From Sipunculus nudus (lineage: Eukaryota; Annelida; Sipuncula; Golfingiida; Sipunculidae), in contig CM049311.1 in assembly GCA_026874595.1 (NCBI GenBank), forward strand, positions 40,489,676 to 40,553,675: a stretch of DNA of 64,000 nucleotides. Reading direction: 5' to 3'. Positions 1 through 12,099 of the stretch are shown here, one piece after another; within the stretch, counting starts at the first letter, position 1, and every line of letters begins with the position of its first letter. Under the pieces are notes generated by a model. The model searched no databases, had not been told where the DNA came from, and saw only the letters and a list, made by a program, of their open reading frames with translations. The position numbers were made by a program, and so were the translations under genes.

Positions 1-1480
1 GGCCGCCGACGGCGACGCAACAGTTTTTAGCTCAGCTGACTGAAATTCAACTGAGGCATAGGTATGGCAGTTTGTCCGTCGTCCGTCCGGTCGTCCGGCC
101 GACCGTCCGTTAGCAAGGTACAAATCGTAACCGCTGACCATAGAAGCTTCTAAAAAATCAATAAAAAAATCTCCTTGGATCCAGGAATTTGGTCACTGCG
201 ACTTAAATCCTTCGAGCTATGAGGCTTGTAAGTGCCCCCCCCCCCCCCCGAAAAATTAAAAATTTGATACAAAACCTCCAGTAACTTGATAATTATTGCA
301 TGAATTGTCAAGAATCTTACCCAGAATGTTGACCACGACTAGTTTTGTCACAGGCGCCACCTGTATTTGTTCTAATTTTTACGATTATTTCCCTGTTTTT
401 TAGAATATAAAATGACAACAATCATGTTAGTGTCTCAGCTGTAGTTTCATCAAGTGTCCCGAAACCCGGTGTGTTTATCCATCACAAGTGGATGCCCTGT
501 ATTTATCACCCTGTCCGTCCGTCTGTCCGTCTGTCGGTCCGTCCGTCCATCCACAAATTGGTTTCCAGATGAAAACTCGAGTTTTGATTGACATATCGAT
601 TTCAGACTTGATTTTTGTTTGGTCCACCATGAAAGCAAGAACCCTAATGACATCTCCAATCTTCCATCTTGTGCATATAGCTGATCTGATTATAGGAAAA
701 GAGCCTAATTGAATTTGGGGTCACAGGGTCAAAGGTCAAGGTCACAGGAGTCATCAGTCCACACATCAGTTTCCAGATGATAAATCAAGTTTGGTTTGAC
801 ATACTACTTTCATATTTAACTTATAATTTTATAAATGGCCCAACACTAAAGTAAGAACCCTATTGACTTTAGGGTCATGAGGTCAAAGGTCAAGGTCACA
901 TAACCTATTTCTTTTAAATATTGTGGATGCATTTTAAGCCATCACAAACCTTCGATCTGCCAGATATTGCTCATCTACCAATAGGGTAAGATTATTCTTG
1001 ATGTTGGGGTCACAAGATCAAAGGTCAAGGTCACAGGGCCAATCCGCAAATTAGTTTATGGCTGGTTATTTAGTTTGGATTGAAACAATGGCTTTTTAAA
1101 CTTGATTTATTTATAACCAACCACCTAAGGAAGAATCAACTTTATTTCGGGGTCCTGAGGTCAAAGGTGAAGGTCACAGGACCCACAATTTTAAAAATAT
1201 GTGGATGCATAATCAAACTTTTCATCCCAAACTTCCCCATCTTTCACAATTGGTTTACCTGCCGAGGTTGAAGATATCTGTAGATTTTGAGGTTACGTGG
1301 TCTGAGGTGAAGTTCACTGAACCCACTTTTTTAAAGATTATTAAGAAAATTAAAATGCTGCAATTTCAAGGATAGTGAACTCTCAGATTTTTTTTTGGTT
1401 ACAAGATCAAGGGTCAGGGTCGAAGGACGCACATTTTTAAAAAGCTCATAAAATATCCTTATAGACAAATTCAGCTGAGC
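1..1480. repeat. Dispersed repeat with TCCG run and AGGTCA half-sites
   Basis: Starts with the TTTTTAGCTCAGCTGACTGA end (24-43). It then has CCGTCCGG-type runs (79-110), a C tract (236-250), a TCCGTCTG microsatellite (511-552) and three or four diverged units of about 150 bp, each with a variant of aggtcaaaggtcaaggtcac (near 725, 880, 1015, 1157, 1290). The first 300 bp match 4513-4835 closely. No gene. Confidence 0.8.
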
Positions 1481-2787
1481 GTCGAGATCCATGGGTCCCT
1501 AGATTTTATATTTTTGTCTGTTAACAATTCCACATTGCGTCAGTCACTCTTGACAATTGAGGAGTCAATTCTTATTGACTACACCTATGGTTGTTTCTTT
1601 AGACGTTTAAAAGGCGTTATCACTGTCTGACGATACAATGATGGTAATTTGAACGTTCCTGTGAAATCAAGCGACAGATATTGGAGAGTTTAATGGCAGG
1701 ACACACGCAGACAATACTTACTATTTCTAGTGGCCGTCAGCGTCATGTCAAGCCAGTGAGCAGCCTGCCTTCCTGACTTCCGCCTAATGACTAAGCTGAG
1801 ATCAACTATCATAACGTTTAGGAACAAACGAGGACCGCCATCAAAATGACATATCATTGCCGGTGGTCCTTTTTGAAGGAGCCTGTCCTTATTGCCACCC
1901 CATCACACATCCGCAGGGACAAAGCATTTACAGATATGCTTTGACAAACATATTTCACAAGTGAAAGTGAACACAACATTATTTCAAGAGTTACAAAACC
2001 ACTGGCTTCTTATCTGATGTACCTGTCACTTTGAATTGTTTTTGTTGATTAAACATTGACATTAGAACATATCTGAAAACCAAACTGTAAATATCATTTT
2101 GTGCAAACTTTTGTGCAAAACTTTTGTGAGCAGAAAATTCATATTATTCAGCATTTTAATTACATGAACGTATATCGACAATAGGTGGGAATACATTATT
2201 GAATTTTAGAAAGAAACGATATTCGTAACATTGTGTAATATTGTTTAATTGGATGGTATTATATATTTCATTTGATACTACCCAATACTGCGCATTTAGC
2301 AGCCAAAATTTCAAAATGTTTCTACACTGTGAGGGGGAACGAAGTCGGTTCCTTATATACCCTCCCATCCCAGTCTGAGCATCCGCCCCCCCCCCCCCCC
2401 CAAATTCTCAAACCCTGTGGCCTGATAAGGCATGTTTGGTCTACGATTTTGTTTCCGCTCTGGGCACTCCGGTATGGTCACAAGGCTGTCATCACCCACT
2501 TTGTGTTGGTGAAATTTTCTTGAAAGCGTTGCATTCAGATGTTACGTCAGGGTTCTGGGATATAAATGGCCTGCATTATCCCCCTTTTTCTCAGTGTTGC
2601 AATCTTACCCTGACAGCACACCTTTAAAAAAAGAAAAAGAACTCTTACACTAACTAATCGAATGGCTTAACATCGCCAGTAATATTCGTCAGTAGTCAGG
2701 TCATAAGACCTGCGGGCTGGCCACATGCCACTAATGGATGAAGTCAGATCACTTTTCCGTTACTCCAGCGGACATAAAGCGTTACTC
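1481..2787. other. Unassigned non-coding
   Basis: A poly-C tract at about 2384-2401. Otherwise unique-looking AT-rich sequence with no exon, RNA or element I can support. Confidence 0.5.
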
Positions 2788-3131
2788 TTAGGCCAAAATA
2801 AAAAAAAAAGGTATGGTTCTCAGGCACTTTTTTTCAGAAATCAATGCGGGCGGGCGCTTTTTTATTTTAAATTTTTTGGTATGTTTCGATAAAAATGTCA
2901 AATGATAAGGGAAAAGCATGAAAATAACAGTCGTATTTTGCTAAATAAGTAAAAGCACTACAAAACAAAGGAAATTGTATGGTTTTATCTTCTTGAAAGA
3001 AATGTCGGAGCGGCAGCCGCCCAAAATTGGAAAGTTTTTATTGAAAATCAACATAAAAATTTTTGATGCGGGGGTTTAAAATTGATGCGGGCGGTGCCTG
3101 AGAACCATACCTTTAATTTTTTTTGGCCTTA
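2788..3131. mobile_element. MITE with TTA target duplication (PIF/Harbinger-like)
   Basis: Inverted ends of about 38 bp: GGCCAAAAT + A run + GGTATGGTTCTCAGGCAC on the left and its complement GTGCCTGAGAACCATACC...TTTTGGCC on the right. TTA flanks both sides (2788-2790 and 3129-3131). A 3-bp TTA duplication and GG-starting ends are typical of PIF/Harbinger elements. The body also holds a repeated TGATGCGGG motif and no protein. Confidence 0.85.
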
Positions 3132-4512
3132 GCTGGTCGATTTGCGGGAAATCCTGTGCAAAGAAATTTTTGTACGGGTTTCTCTTGATTTCACTTTACG
3201 GTGTTCACTACCGTATATGTAGACCTCGGGACATATGAGTATATAATCAACGACAAGAACTCTTACTGGATAATGGTGCCAAAGGCGAACTTCCTTTTTT
3301 ACATACCCTGAGTGTCCTTATCTAAGGAAACATCTGGCAAGACGTATGGTGATTATCAGGAAGTGTATTGTGAGCGTGTTGGATTGCAGGAATTATTGAC
3401 CTGCTCTGTACAGCATGAGTCAATATGTTAAAGTTTGTACGGATTCTGAAGCTAGCATTGTAAACCAACTGATAAAGAAGTTATTAAATCTAAGAGTCAG
3501 CATTAGAATAAAAGATTTCATATTTCAAACATTTTGGACGTTTGTTTACTGCTTGTCCGCCAGAGGGCTTTGTTAATTTCCTGTGCGCAGATCCAATCCT
3601 CTCGTTGCGAGCATCTCATTGTAGAATGAACTTGAAAGAAATCAGGTTCTTTCAACGCTCTAATTACGGATGTCTCGGGTTAAAAACAGACCATGTGGTT
3701 AACTTTCAGAGAAATACAGGGACACTGTAGGAAAGCTCTACCGAGTGCAGTAGGAATTTATTTTCAAGCTCCGTATCATCAGGTACCCCAGACGTTTTTT
3801 ATACTCTATTACGTATAATATTCATCGCGCAGCAAAACATGACCACGCATGTTCCGTATTCCTATTTATATTGATTCAAACAGTGACACTATTGGACCAT
3901 ATGGAATACTTGCGAAGTGTAGGCCTAATTTCTTAAATAACGACAAAACAGCGATAATAAGTATATATTTTTAATATTTATATTCGTCACTTATTGTATG
4001 CTAAGATTTACTTACTACGACATGCAGCTGCAGCTAGGCCGATTCCTTTCAAGAGGTCCATTCCAATATGTGAGGCTCGTTAAATTAAGATATTATATTG
4101 AATCTTTTATTATAATTATCAAAAAACGGCACCCGGTGCACAGGTTGTCCGTTTTGTTTATAGCCACGTGTATATAACAAGAGGGGGCCCTCGATTGTAA
4201 TCCAAACATATCAAACAAGAACCTATAGCAGCAAATCAGGCAAACCAGAGTTTGCAAATGAAAAAGATGGTGTTGCGTTGATCACCCACATGCTTTTTCT
4301 GTTTGCCAACAAGTGCACACGTACCGCTGCAGGATTTTTTTCCACAGACAATAGAAACAGCACAGAAATTTAATCATCATTTACAATCATCAAATGGCCG
4401 AAAGATCTGGCCTTAGTCTTTCATAATCACGTGAGGGCTGAAAGGACATAATTCCTAGAATTCTGAGAAAATTCCATGGAAGACGCAGATATTGCCCAGA
4501 CCTGCACCTTTG
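3132..4512. other. Unassigned non-coding
   Basis: No coding or repeat signal that I could identify, apart from short AT-rich tracts. Confidence 0.5.
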
Positions 4513-4960
4513 ATAGCCGCCGACGATGACGCAACAGTTTTTGGCTCAGCTGACTGAAATTTTACTGAGGCATAGGGATGGCGCTTTGTCCGTCGTCCGT
4601 TCGGTCGTTCTGTCGGCCGTCCGTTAGCAATGCACAAATCGTAACCGCTGACCATAGAAGCTTCTTAAAATCAATAACAATCTCCTTGGAAACCTTAAAT
4701 TAGGTCACTGCGACTTAACTCCTCCGAGCTATTGGGCTTGAAAGTAACCCCCCCCCCCCCCCCCAGAATAGTGAAAAAAATTGATAAAAAAACCTCCAGT
4801 ATCTTGATAATTATTGACAGTCCGTCTGTCTAGCTGTGGGTCCGTCCGTCAATCCACAATTTTTTTCCAGATGATATCTCAAGTTTGAATTGACATATGG
4901 ATTTCAGACTTAATTTTTGTATGGCCAACCATGAAAGCATGGACCAAGTACTTTGGACAT
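4513..4960. repeat. Second copy of the 5' dispersed repeat
   Basis: Matches 1-300 from GCCGCCGACG through the CCGTCCGT run, the stretch gcacaaatcgtaaccgctga, the C tract (4747-4764) and TTGATAATTATTG. It then continues into the same gtccgtccg and cagatgatatctcaagttt segment as 540-800. This implies a deletion relative to the first copy. Confidence 0.85.
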
Positions 4961-5362
4961 GTACTGTTGGCACTAAATAAATAACCATGGATCAATTTAA
5001 ATTCATTCATTAATCAAATCTCTTTGTCGGCATCCACTAGTGTATGGGTCTGGTTGTTGGCCTTCCTGTGGAAGGACATGTACGAAGGGCGCGGCAATCG
5101 GAGGTCCATTGGACAGTGTGATAAAGAGCTAACAATATGACACAGGGAAAGTGGTAAGACTGCTATGAACCGATCAAATTGAGCATAACTTTATGCAGGC
5201 TTATTATTTAATGTGTATATTAACTTCACTGATTAAAATGTTTTACAGGAATTTTTTTGTAAAGTTCTCAAGGGTATAGGCCCAGTAATTCCAGTGAGGA
5301 CATTCCCCCATAATGTAACACCAGAGTTATAGAAAGGGGGTTTCATTCGGGTTAATTATTTG
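4961..5362. other. Unassigned non-coding
   Basis: Nothing identifiable between the dispersed repeat and the TTAA element. Confidence 0.4.
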
Positions 5363-5825
5363 TTAAAGGGGCCCAATCACCTATCTGACCTTTGTAAACT
5401 AAAGGTAATCACTTGGAGCTTTTATAAAAATAGGCCAGAAAACGTGGATATCACCGCACACCAGCTACTTTTTTTTTGTTTATATCAGCGTGTTTATAAT
5501 ATGTAGGAGCCCGCCAAATTAATCAAAACAAATCTAACAAGGGCATCTGACAGCAAGAGCTTTGCAAATGGCGTTTTGCAACAAGTGACTTTTCTACCTC
5601 CGCATATATGCACTTACCTGTTCCTTAGGTAATATGTTTTTCCCGTTTGTCAACATGGCAGTATTTACAAACATGTTGTTGATAAAAAAGTTCATACATT
5701 CTTCACGAAGGTGTTATGAGAACTTTTCACAACCAAAATAACCCTTAGATCATTAATATATACACAGAGAGAGCCAGAAATCACATTAATTCTTTTTTAA
5801 AAGGAAGTTGATTGGGCACCTTTAA
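5363..5825. mobile_element. TTAA-flanked MITE, copy 1
   Basis: The left end is TTAAAGGGGCCCAATCACC. The right end is the complement, GATTGGGCACCTTTAA. The 463-bp element is bounded by TTAA, the target of piggyBac-type transposases. It shares ends with the element at 25723-26224. No coding sequence. Confidence 0.75.
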
Positions 5826-6119
5826 ACGTAGGCAAGTATAAAGTTACGATGTATGCACGTGCAGTAAAGCTTCCAGTATCTTTTCTGGGAAGAAATAGCT
5901 GGCAGTATTAAAACGTGTCCGATTCATTCTCTTTGGGGGTATTAAGATTATATTTTTCCTTCTTTTCAGGTATTGCTCAGACCTATTCTGTGATGTGTAC
6001 AGTTGGGTTTCGTTATTACCAGGAAAACCTGATTTTGGATACTATGGGACATTAGCCGTGCAAGAGATATCTTTATTTTTATTTTACTTTTAAGTTTCAA
6101 GTTTACATTTATATGTTTA

Positions 6120-7080
6120 CATTAATATTTAAAAAACCTCTAAAATGCTGCTTCACCGAAAGTGTCCAGCCAAATTTTTCAATATTTCACAGAATTATTC
6201 CCAGAAACAATCTCTCTCAAGTTTATTCTCAAATGGTTCCAGTTCGGTGATTTTTGGTTGAGTTACAGGAAGTTGAACTTTAGTCATTTTGCCAATAATC
6301 ATACTTAAATTGCAATCTCAGAAACGGCAGGAGCTATCATCACCAAATTTTATTCAAATGATGGTCACACCAGTCATATTTGAAATTGAGGTATTGGTGA
6401 CGCTACTTGCACCTTTTATGTATGGGGATCATAAGTCATCAGTATATTAACCCATAATTTCTTAGGAACAGCAGGAGCTAGCCTCACCAAATTTTATGCA
6501 AAAATCAGTCACAAGTCAAATATTGTGAATTGAGCTTTTTTTGGCGCCACCTGCATCAACTTACATTTTACTGGGAATACTAAGAAAACCTTTGAAAATC
6601 TTCTCTTCCAAAATCTTTCAGCCAGATTTTTCAATATTTCACAGAAATATTCCCTGAGAGTGACGAGCTCTCTCCAGTTTGTTCAGATGTTTGGGTTCGA
6701 TGAATTTTGGCTGAGGAATTTTTACAGGAATTAGAACTTAGTCATTTGGCCAAGCAAGCATACTAACATGACAATCTCAGAAATAGCAGGAGCTAGCATC
6801 ACCCCGTTTCATGCAAATGTTGGTCACATGATTCATATTTGAAATGTAGGTTTTAATGCCGCCACCTTCATTGACCCTGGCAACAACAAAAAAGTCGTGT
6901 AATTTTAGACTCTTTCATCTTCTACATCAAAAATATTTTATAATGGAACTGTCCAGCTGCATTGATTAACTTTTCACAAGAATTATCCTAGTGTAGGTTT
7001 CTCTTGATTGAATAAGTATAAGAATTAATTGGTTCTGTGAATTTTGGTAGAGTTATAGAAAGCTGAAGTTGGTCTTGTAG
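6120..7080. repeat. Tandem-core dispersed repeat, GCCACCT type
   Basis: Two to three diverged units of roughly 450 bp with gtccagccaaatttttcaat, cagaattattcc, aacggcaggagctatcatc and a ggcgccacctgca-like motif (6542). A reverse-oriented relative is at 49.3-49.75 kb. Confidence 0.75.
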
Positions 7081-9570
7081 CCATGTAAACCTATATAAGA
7101 CTGAGGGCTGCAATAGTCTCCTTCTGCAAAAACTGTTTTAAATTCTGTAATAATGCACAAAAATGATTCTTAGGTGACCTTTGTTCAAAATTATTTAAAT
7201 GATTTTTTTCTGAACAATTGGACCTTTAAACATGAAAAGAAAGTGAGATACTTTGGTAAATAAGTAGTAGATTTATTATAGTAACAGACTTAGCCATGAC
7301 CACATGACACTTAGGCCTTTGGAAATAAATTAATAGGGCCCATAGTCTTCAGTTCATATAAAATCGACATTTGGGGTGACAGGCTTTAGCTATAACAGAC
7401 CCAGCTCTGTTGGTATATAAGCAGAGCTGTAAAGGCAGCATAAGTAATTGATTTCTATATCCAGCTTATGTGTGAGATAAATCCATGAATAAAATATATA
7501 TGCATTCTGATTTTGCTTTCAATAGGCATCTGTTATTATTCTAAACATTTTGATAAAAACAATCTTATGAATATGTCAGCTTGAAAAAAAACATTGTAGC
7601 CAGTCTTTCAGTATGTATAAACAGAACTGGCAACATGCCAAGATTTTGTCTGTATCTATGAATATCATGGCAGACTGCTAATTATTTCATATTTGGCAAC
7701 AGGCCAAGTTTCAGCCTGTATCTATTTATAGTTTTAGCAGACTGCCCACTGTCTTTGATTTGTCAACAGGTCATGTGTTCACTCAGTGCAGTAGCTGTAC
7801 CTGATATCCGTACATCTTTGATGGTTCACTTGGGGACAACTGCCTTCCTAAGTTAAACTTGGTCATCTAAATGCACCTGACTCGAGAGAAATCTGATGTA
7901 TAAGCCTAAACTTTAGGCCTGTCCATGCAACTTTGATGGTTTTCTCGTACACAAGACTGGCATCACCACCTAAATGCCTTTTTTGGTGCACATTTTATGT
8001 CCCTGCTTATTTCTTAAGAGGGATTTGATATATCAGCCTGAAATTGTGTAGATCTACACATCTCAGCTTTGTCTACACAAGATTGGTGGTGCCACCAACA
8101 ATAATTTTGCAAATTGTATGTCCCTGCTTATTTATCAGGATTGATTTGATATATCAGCCACAAAATGTTTTGGAGTTTCATGTATCTGTGTGATAGCTCC
8201 TGAGTGGTTTGAAGTATCTACCTGAAAGTTTGCATATTGGTACATCTTTGATGGCTTTCTCATAGGCAAGACTGCTTGCACCATCTACAGTCATTTTTGT
8301 TCTGTATTCATCCATGCTAGTGTTTCAGGAGTGATGTATGTTTATTTGTGCTTGTACTCAAATTCAAAATATTTAATGCTTGCCTTTTACAAATATCAGT
8401 TACACATGTATTTGAAAAGTAATCAAGTACTTTTTAAATAATGATCAAGCAAGCATTATATCTGCTGTATGTTTTCCCATTGTACAGGTTCATATTAAGC
8501 CTGTGGGCTTTGTTTATGGTTGCTTTGGTCTGAATTAAGTCCAATTTTAAAACAATATGTAGTCCAGGGATGATTCATTTGTGGCTCAATCATAATTGGG
8601 ACAACAATTTTCTGTGTTGGGTGTTCTTGGACATATATCTCATGTTAAATACTAAACTGCTTCAAGGAAAATACAAGGAGAGTTCCAGGTTTTTTTTACA
8701 TATAATTTAATGGTGGCATTTATTCTTTATGTACAAAGAGAAAATCAAACATATATTAGAGCCAGTAACGAAAAACAGGCATATACAAGTATATCAAATG
8801 TACATTGGTGGCCCGATGAAGACACTCGGTATAACACCATGTCTATCAATGATAGAGGTTAAAGATTAAGGGAGGCAGGATTTTATAGTCACCACAACAG
8901 GAATAACAAATAAACAAAAGAATTATTCCATGGGTCATGATGATCAGCTGCCAAGTATGACCTGTCACAACATGGCCTCACATTCACATTTGCTGGTCAT
9001 ATTTTCAAAGAACTCAACTGACTGTTCAAACTTTGTAGGATGGCCGGATATGTCTAATTAAAGCATGTTACTTCAGCTGACATTCAATCCCAGAATGTAA
9101 TTGCAGAGCTTAAATATTGACAAGACTACTGTTTGAAAGTAAAAAAATAACCACTGAACTTGCAAAAGAAATGAATGTGTTGCTGATATTCTGGTATGAC
9201 TGCTATTTGAAGCTCTTAAATAAAATTTGTTTTTTTTTTATTATGTGATCCCATTGTAAATCTTCATATTACAGTATTTACCACTGTAACAGTGTTACTT
9301 AAAGTTGCTCAAATCATGATTTTGCACATATCTCAACATTATTGTTTACCAAGACTGTAGGTAAGGTTTCCCAAAGGATTTTACCAGGATCTATCAGTTT
9401 GTTAAGCAAGAACTTTCAAAGTCTTATGGTCGTGATTAGTGTCCTGCAAAAGGATGGATAATTAAATGCCATCTGGTGACTGAACAGAAGTATGACTGAC
9501 AGATAAAATGCTATCTTTCTGCTGTCTGGTGTATAATTTAATTACACTGCTTACCTCATCTTCTTGTATG
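7081..9570. other. Intergenic, with a roughly 165-bp diverged repeat at 7.8-8.35 kb
   Basis: Segments such as tttgatggttttctc, gtccctgcttatttc, gatttgatatatcagcc and ggtggtgccacc recur at 7.8-8.35 kb. The rest is AT-rich and featureless. No second gene was found. Confidence 0.5.
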
Positions 9571-9577
9571 ACCTATT

Positions 9578-9583
9578 TTTATT
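9578..9583 (-). promoter_or_regulatory. Candidate polyadenylation signal of DNAI7
   Basis: AATAAA on the minus strand about 300 nt downstream of the DNAI7 stop codon. The distance suits a short 3' UTR. The hexamer is common in AT-rich DNA and other copies lie further downstream, so this is only a plausible end of the transcript. Confidence 0.3.
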
Positions 9584-9878
9584 TACTATATAAATCACAA
9601 TTCAGTTGGAGCAAAACTTAACAATACCTTTGGTCCTTATGTACAGTATCCACAGTACATTGTAGGCTGTTCACATGCGTTTAGAAGATGAACTTTCATC
9701 TATGACAGGTGTGGCACACTACTCACCATTTGTATGCACTGACTGTTTGTATATAATTTCTAATTTCACATGTTTTTGGAAATGACACCCACACTTTATC
9801 AGGAGCTGGTGTGACTGATGTATACAACAGTCAAGACTTCACACACAGTATTATTGTTCTCCTGTCAACATTAGCTTC

Positions 9879-10016
9879 CTAGGAGTATATAAGAAGACGG
9901 GTGGCTTTCAACAGGTCATACACGGCACCCTTGAACTTGTAACTAGTATCCTCTAGCCGGTCCTTCCCTTCCTGGCCTGTCACTTCCAGAGTGGCATGAT
10001 ACAGATCTGCATTGAA
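9879..10016 (-). CDS. DNAI7: DNAI7/CASC1-like terminal coding exon
   Basis: This is the last coding exon of the dynein-associated ciliary protein DNAI7 (CASC1). Read on the minus strand, a ctgttgcag acceptor is followed by 45 codons starting FNADLYHATLEV, with a central YKFKGAVYDLL and ending ATRLLIYS, then a TAG stop at 9879-9881. From memory of the family, the human protein ends in a very similar ST-RLLSYS style. The exon enters in phase 0, matching the exon at 16382-16636. The family binds axonemal dynein and tubulin and acts in motile cilia; that role is family knowledge. The intron in front of it is 6.4 kb. Confidence 0.9.
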   Translation of the reverse strand, partial: FNADLYHATLEVTGQEGKDRLEDTSYKFKGAVYDLLKATRLLIYS

Positions 10017-10199
10017 CTGCAACAGAAAAAAATATAATATTTAACTACTGGTAATGTTTTGTTGTATTGGTATACTGATGTGAAACTGTTATCCCTAACT
10101 GAGGCAAAAATATGAACACTACAGAAGTAGTGACATACATAATTAACAAGTGAACCATTGGTCATGACGCTCAGCTTACTAAGAATTTATTTACAAAAC

Positions 10200-10720
10200 G
10201 CCAAATTTTGTAGGATGTATCCCCATTCAAATGAGGCTTAGCTCAGAGGATATGGGTGACAGAGACCTAAATGTCAAGTTAGAAGATTCTAGGTCCAGTG
10301 GTTACTATTTTTGTGCCTGGTTAACGGACAATTGCTGCTTTGAATGTCTCAAAAAATGGAGAAAAAAAATAGTAAAAATTGGGAAAAATGCAAGTGGCAT
10401 CACAAGTCTGCAGGAAATGATGTAACACTCCATGATCAATATGCATGCAAAGAATCATGGCGTTCAATGCATTTGTTGTTCAGATACTGGAGCTTTTGTA
10501 TCAAACTTTTGATTATTCTGGAGGGGGGGGGGGGGGGGGCTACTGATATAGGTAACAGAGACCTACTCTCAGGTTTAATGAAGAATTTTCAGGGACCTCC
10601 CAGGATGTGAAGTAGGAAGATTCTAGGTCCAGTTGTTACGATCCAAAGGTTACAATTTGTGCCTTGTTAATGTTCAGACAGCCAAACCTTTGAAGGTCTC
10701 AACCAGAGGCCCATAGGCCA
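10200..10720 (-). repeat. Dispersed repeat of the GTAACAGAGACCT family, partial
   Basis: Contains gatatgggtgacagagacct, a G tract (10511-10528), aagattctaggtccag and gttacgatc blocks shared with the 12.1-14.1 kb block. No gene. Confidence 0.8.
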
Positions 10721-10829
10721 TGATGCTCAGCTGAATTCAAGGAATGGATTAGCAAAATTACTGCCAGATTGAAAAAAATCATGAAATTTGTGAAGAGTCC
10801 TTAGAAATGTCTGGTTTATGAGATAACTC

Positions 10830-12030
10830 TCCAAGATGGATTGACATGCCAAATTTCAGACCAATACCTTGAACCACCCTTAAGATATGAGCAATTTTCA
10901 CTCAAAGCTCATGTACGGATGGACGCCACAGGAAAACAATTGCAGATGGCATCACCAGTCTTGAGAAGAAGATGGAGAAGTCCAAGATATATGGACATGC
11001 ACAATTTCAGGCCAATATGGCACACAACTCCTAAGAAAAGAGCATAAATTTATTCTATGGAAAGGGAAGGTAGGTGGTGCCACCTGTCTGCTTTAGGAGA
11101 ATTTTTTTTAAGATGGAAGAACATGCCAAATTTCAGACCAATACCTTGACCCACTCCTGAGATATAAGAATTTTTCTCCCAAACCACATGTATGGATGGA
11201 AGCCACAGGAAAATGATTGAAGGTGGCTCCACTAGTCTTGAGCACAAGATGTAGGAATCCGAGATCTATGAATTTGGGCAATTTCAGGCCAATACAGCAA
11301 ATCACTTCTGATAAAAAGCATTAATTTATTCTACAAAAACAGGAAGGTAAGTGGCGCCACCTGTCTGGCTTCAATAAAACTTTCCAAGATGGATGGACAT
11401 GCCAAATTTCAGACCAATACCTTGACCTACTCCTGAGATATGAGCAATTTTCACCCAAACCACATGTATGGATGGAAGCCACAGGAAAACTATTGCAGAT
11501 GGCATCACCAGTCTTGAGTACAAGATGGAGGAGTCCAAGATCTAAGGGTATGCACCTTTTCAGGCCAATATGGCAAATCACTCCTGAGAAAAGGGATTTA
11601 TTTATTCTACAAAACTAGGAAAGTATGTGGCACCACCTGTCTGGTTTAAAAAAAAACTTTCCAAGATGGATGGACATGCCAAATTTCAGACCAATATCTT
11701 GAACCATTCCTGAGATAAGACAATTTTTCACCAAAAGCAAATGTACTGAAGGACGCCACACAAAAAACACTGCAGACGGTGCCACCAGTCTTGTTTACAA
11801 GATGTAGGTGTTGAGGATCTATGAACATGCACAAATTCAACCCAATACATTGAAGAACCACTAAGACAAACAGATGGAAAATGCACAGATGGAGAGATCC
11901 AAGTTCAATGGACATGCAAACTTTCAGCACAATACATTGAGGCACTCCTAAGATATCAGCTGTTACACCCATATCTGTATTGCACAGAAAGGATTGCTGG
12001 TGGTGCCACCTGTCTTTGTTTGGCAAAACA
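10830..12030 (-). repeat. Roughly 290-bp tandem repeat with a GGTGGYGCCACC core
   Basis: Four diverged units, each with aagatggatggacatgcc, aatttcagaccaatacctt, gagatatgagcaattttc, acaggaaaa and a GTGG-GCCACCTGTCTG core (11070, 11355, 11628, 12001). A related piece is at 52.2-52.6 kb. Long minus-strand open frames here are chance products of the repeat. Confidence 0.85.
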
Positions 12031-12099
12031 ACATAGGTGAGTCACAACTATGCTGGGTATTGGAAAGATTGTTCCAAGGGTCTCAGAGGAGTTCTCTGG

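Noticed and set aside
11321-12026. Minus-strand frames of 86 and 126 codons
   Set aside because: They lie in the 290-bp tandem repeat, share repeated chance peptides and show no domain.
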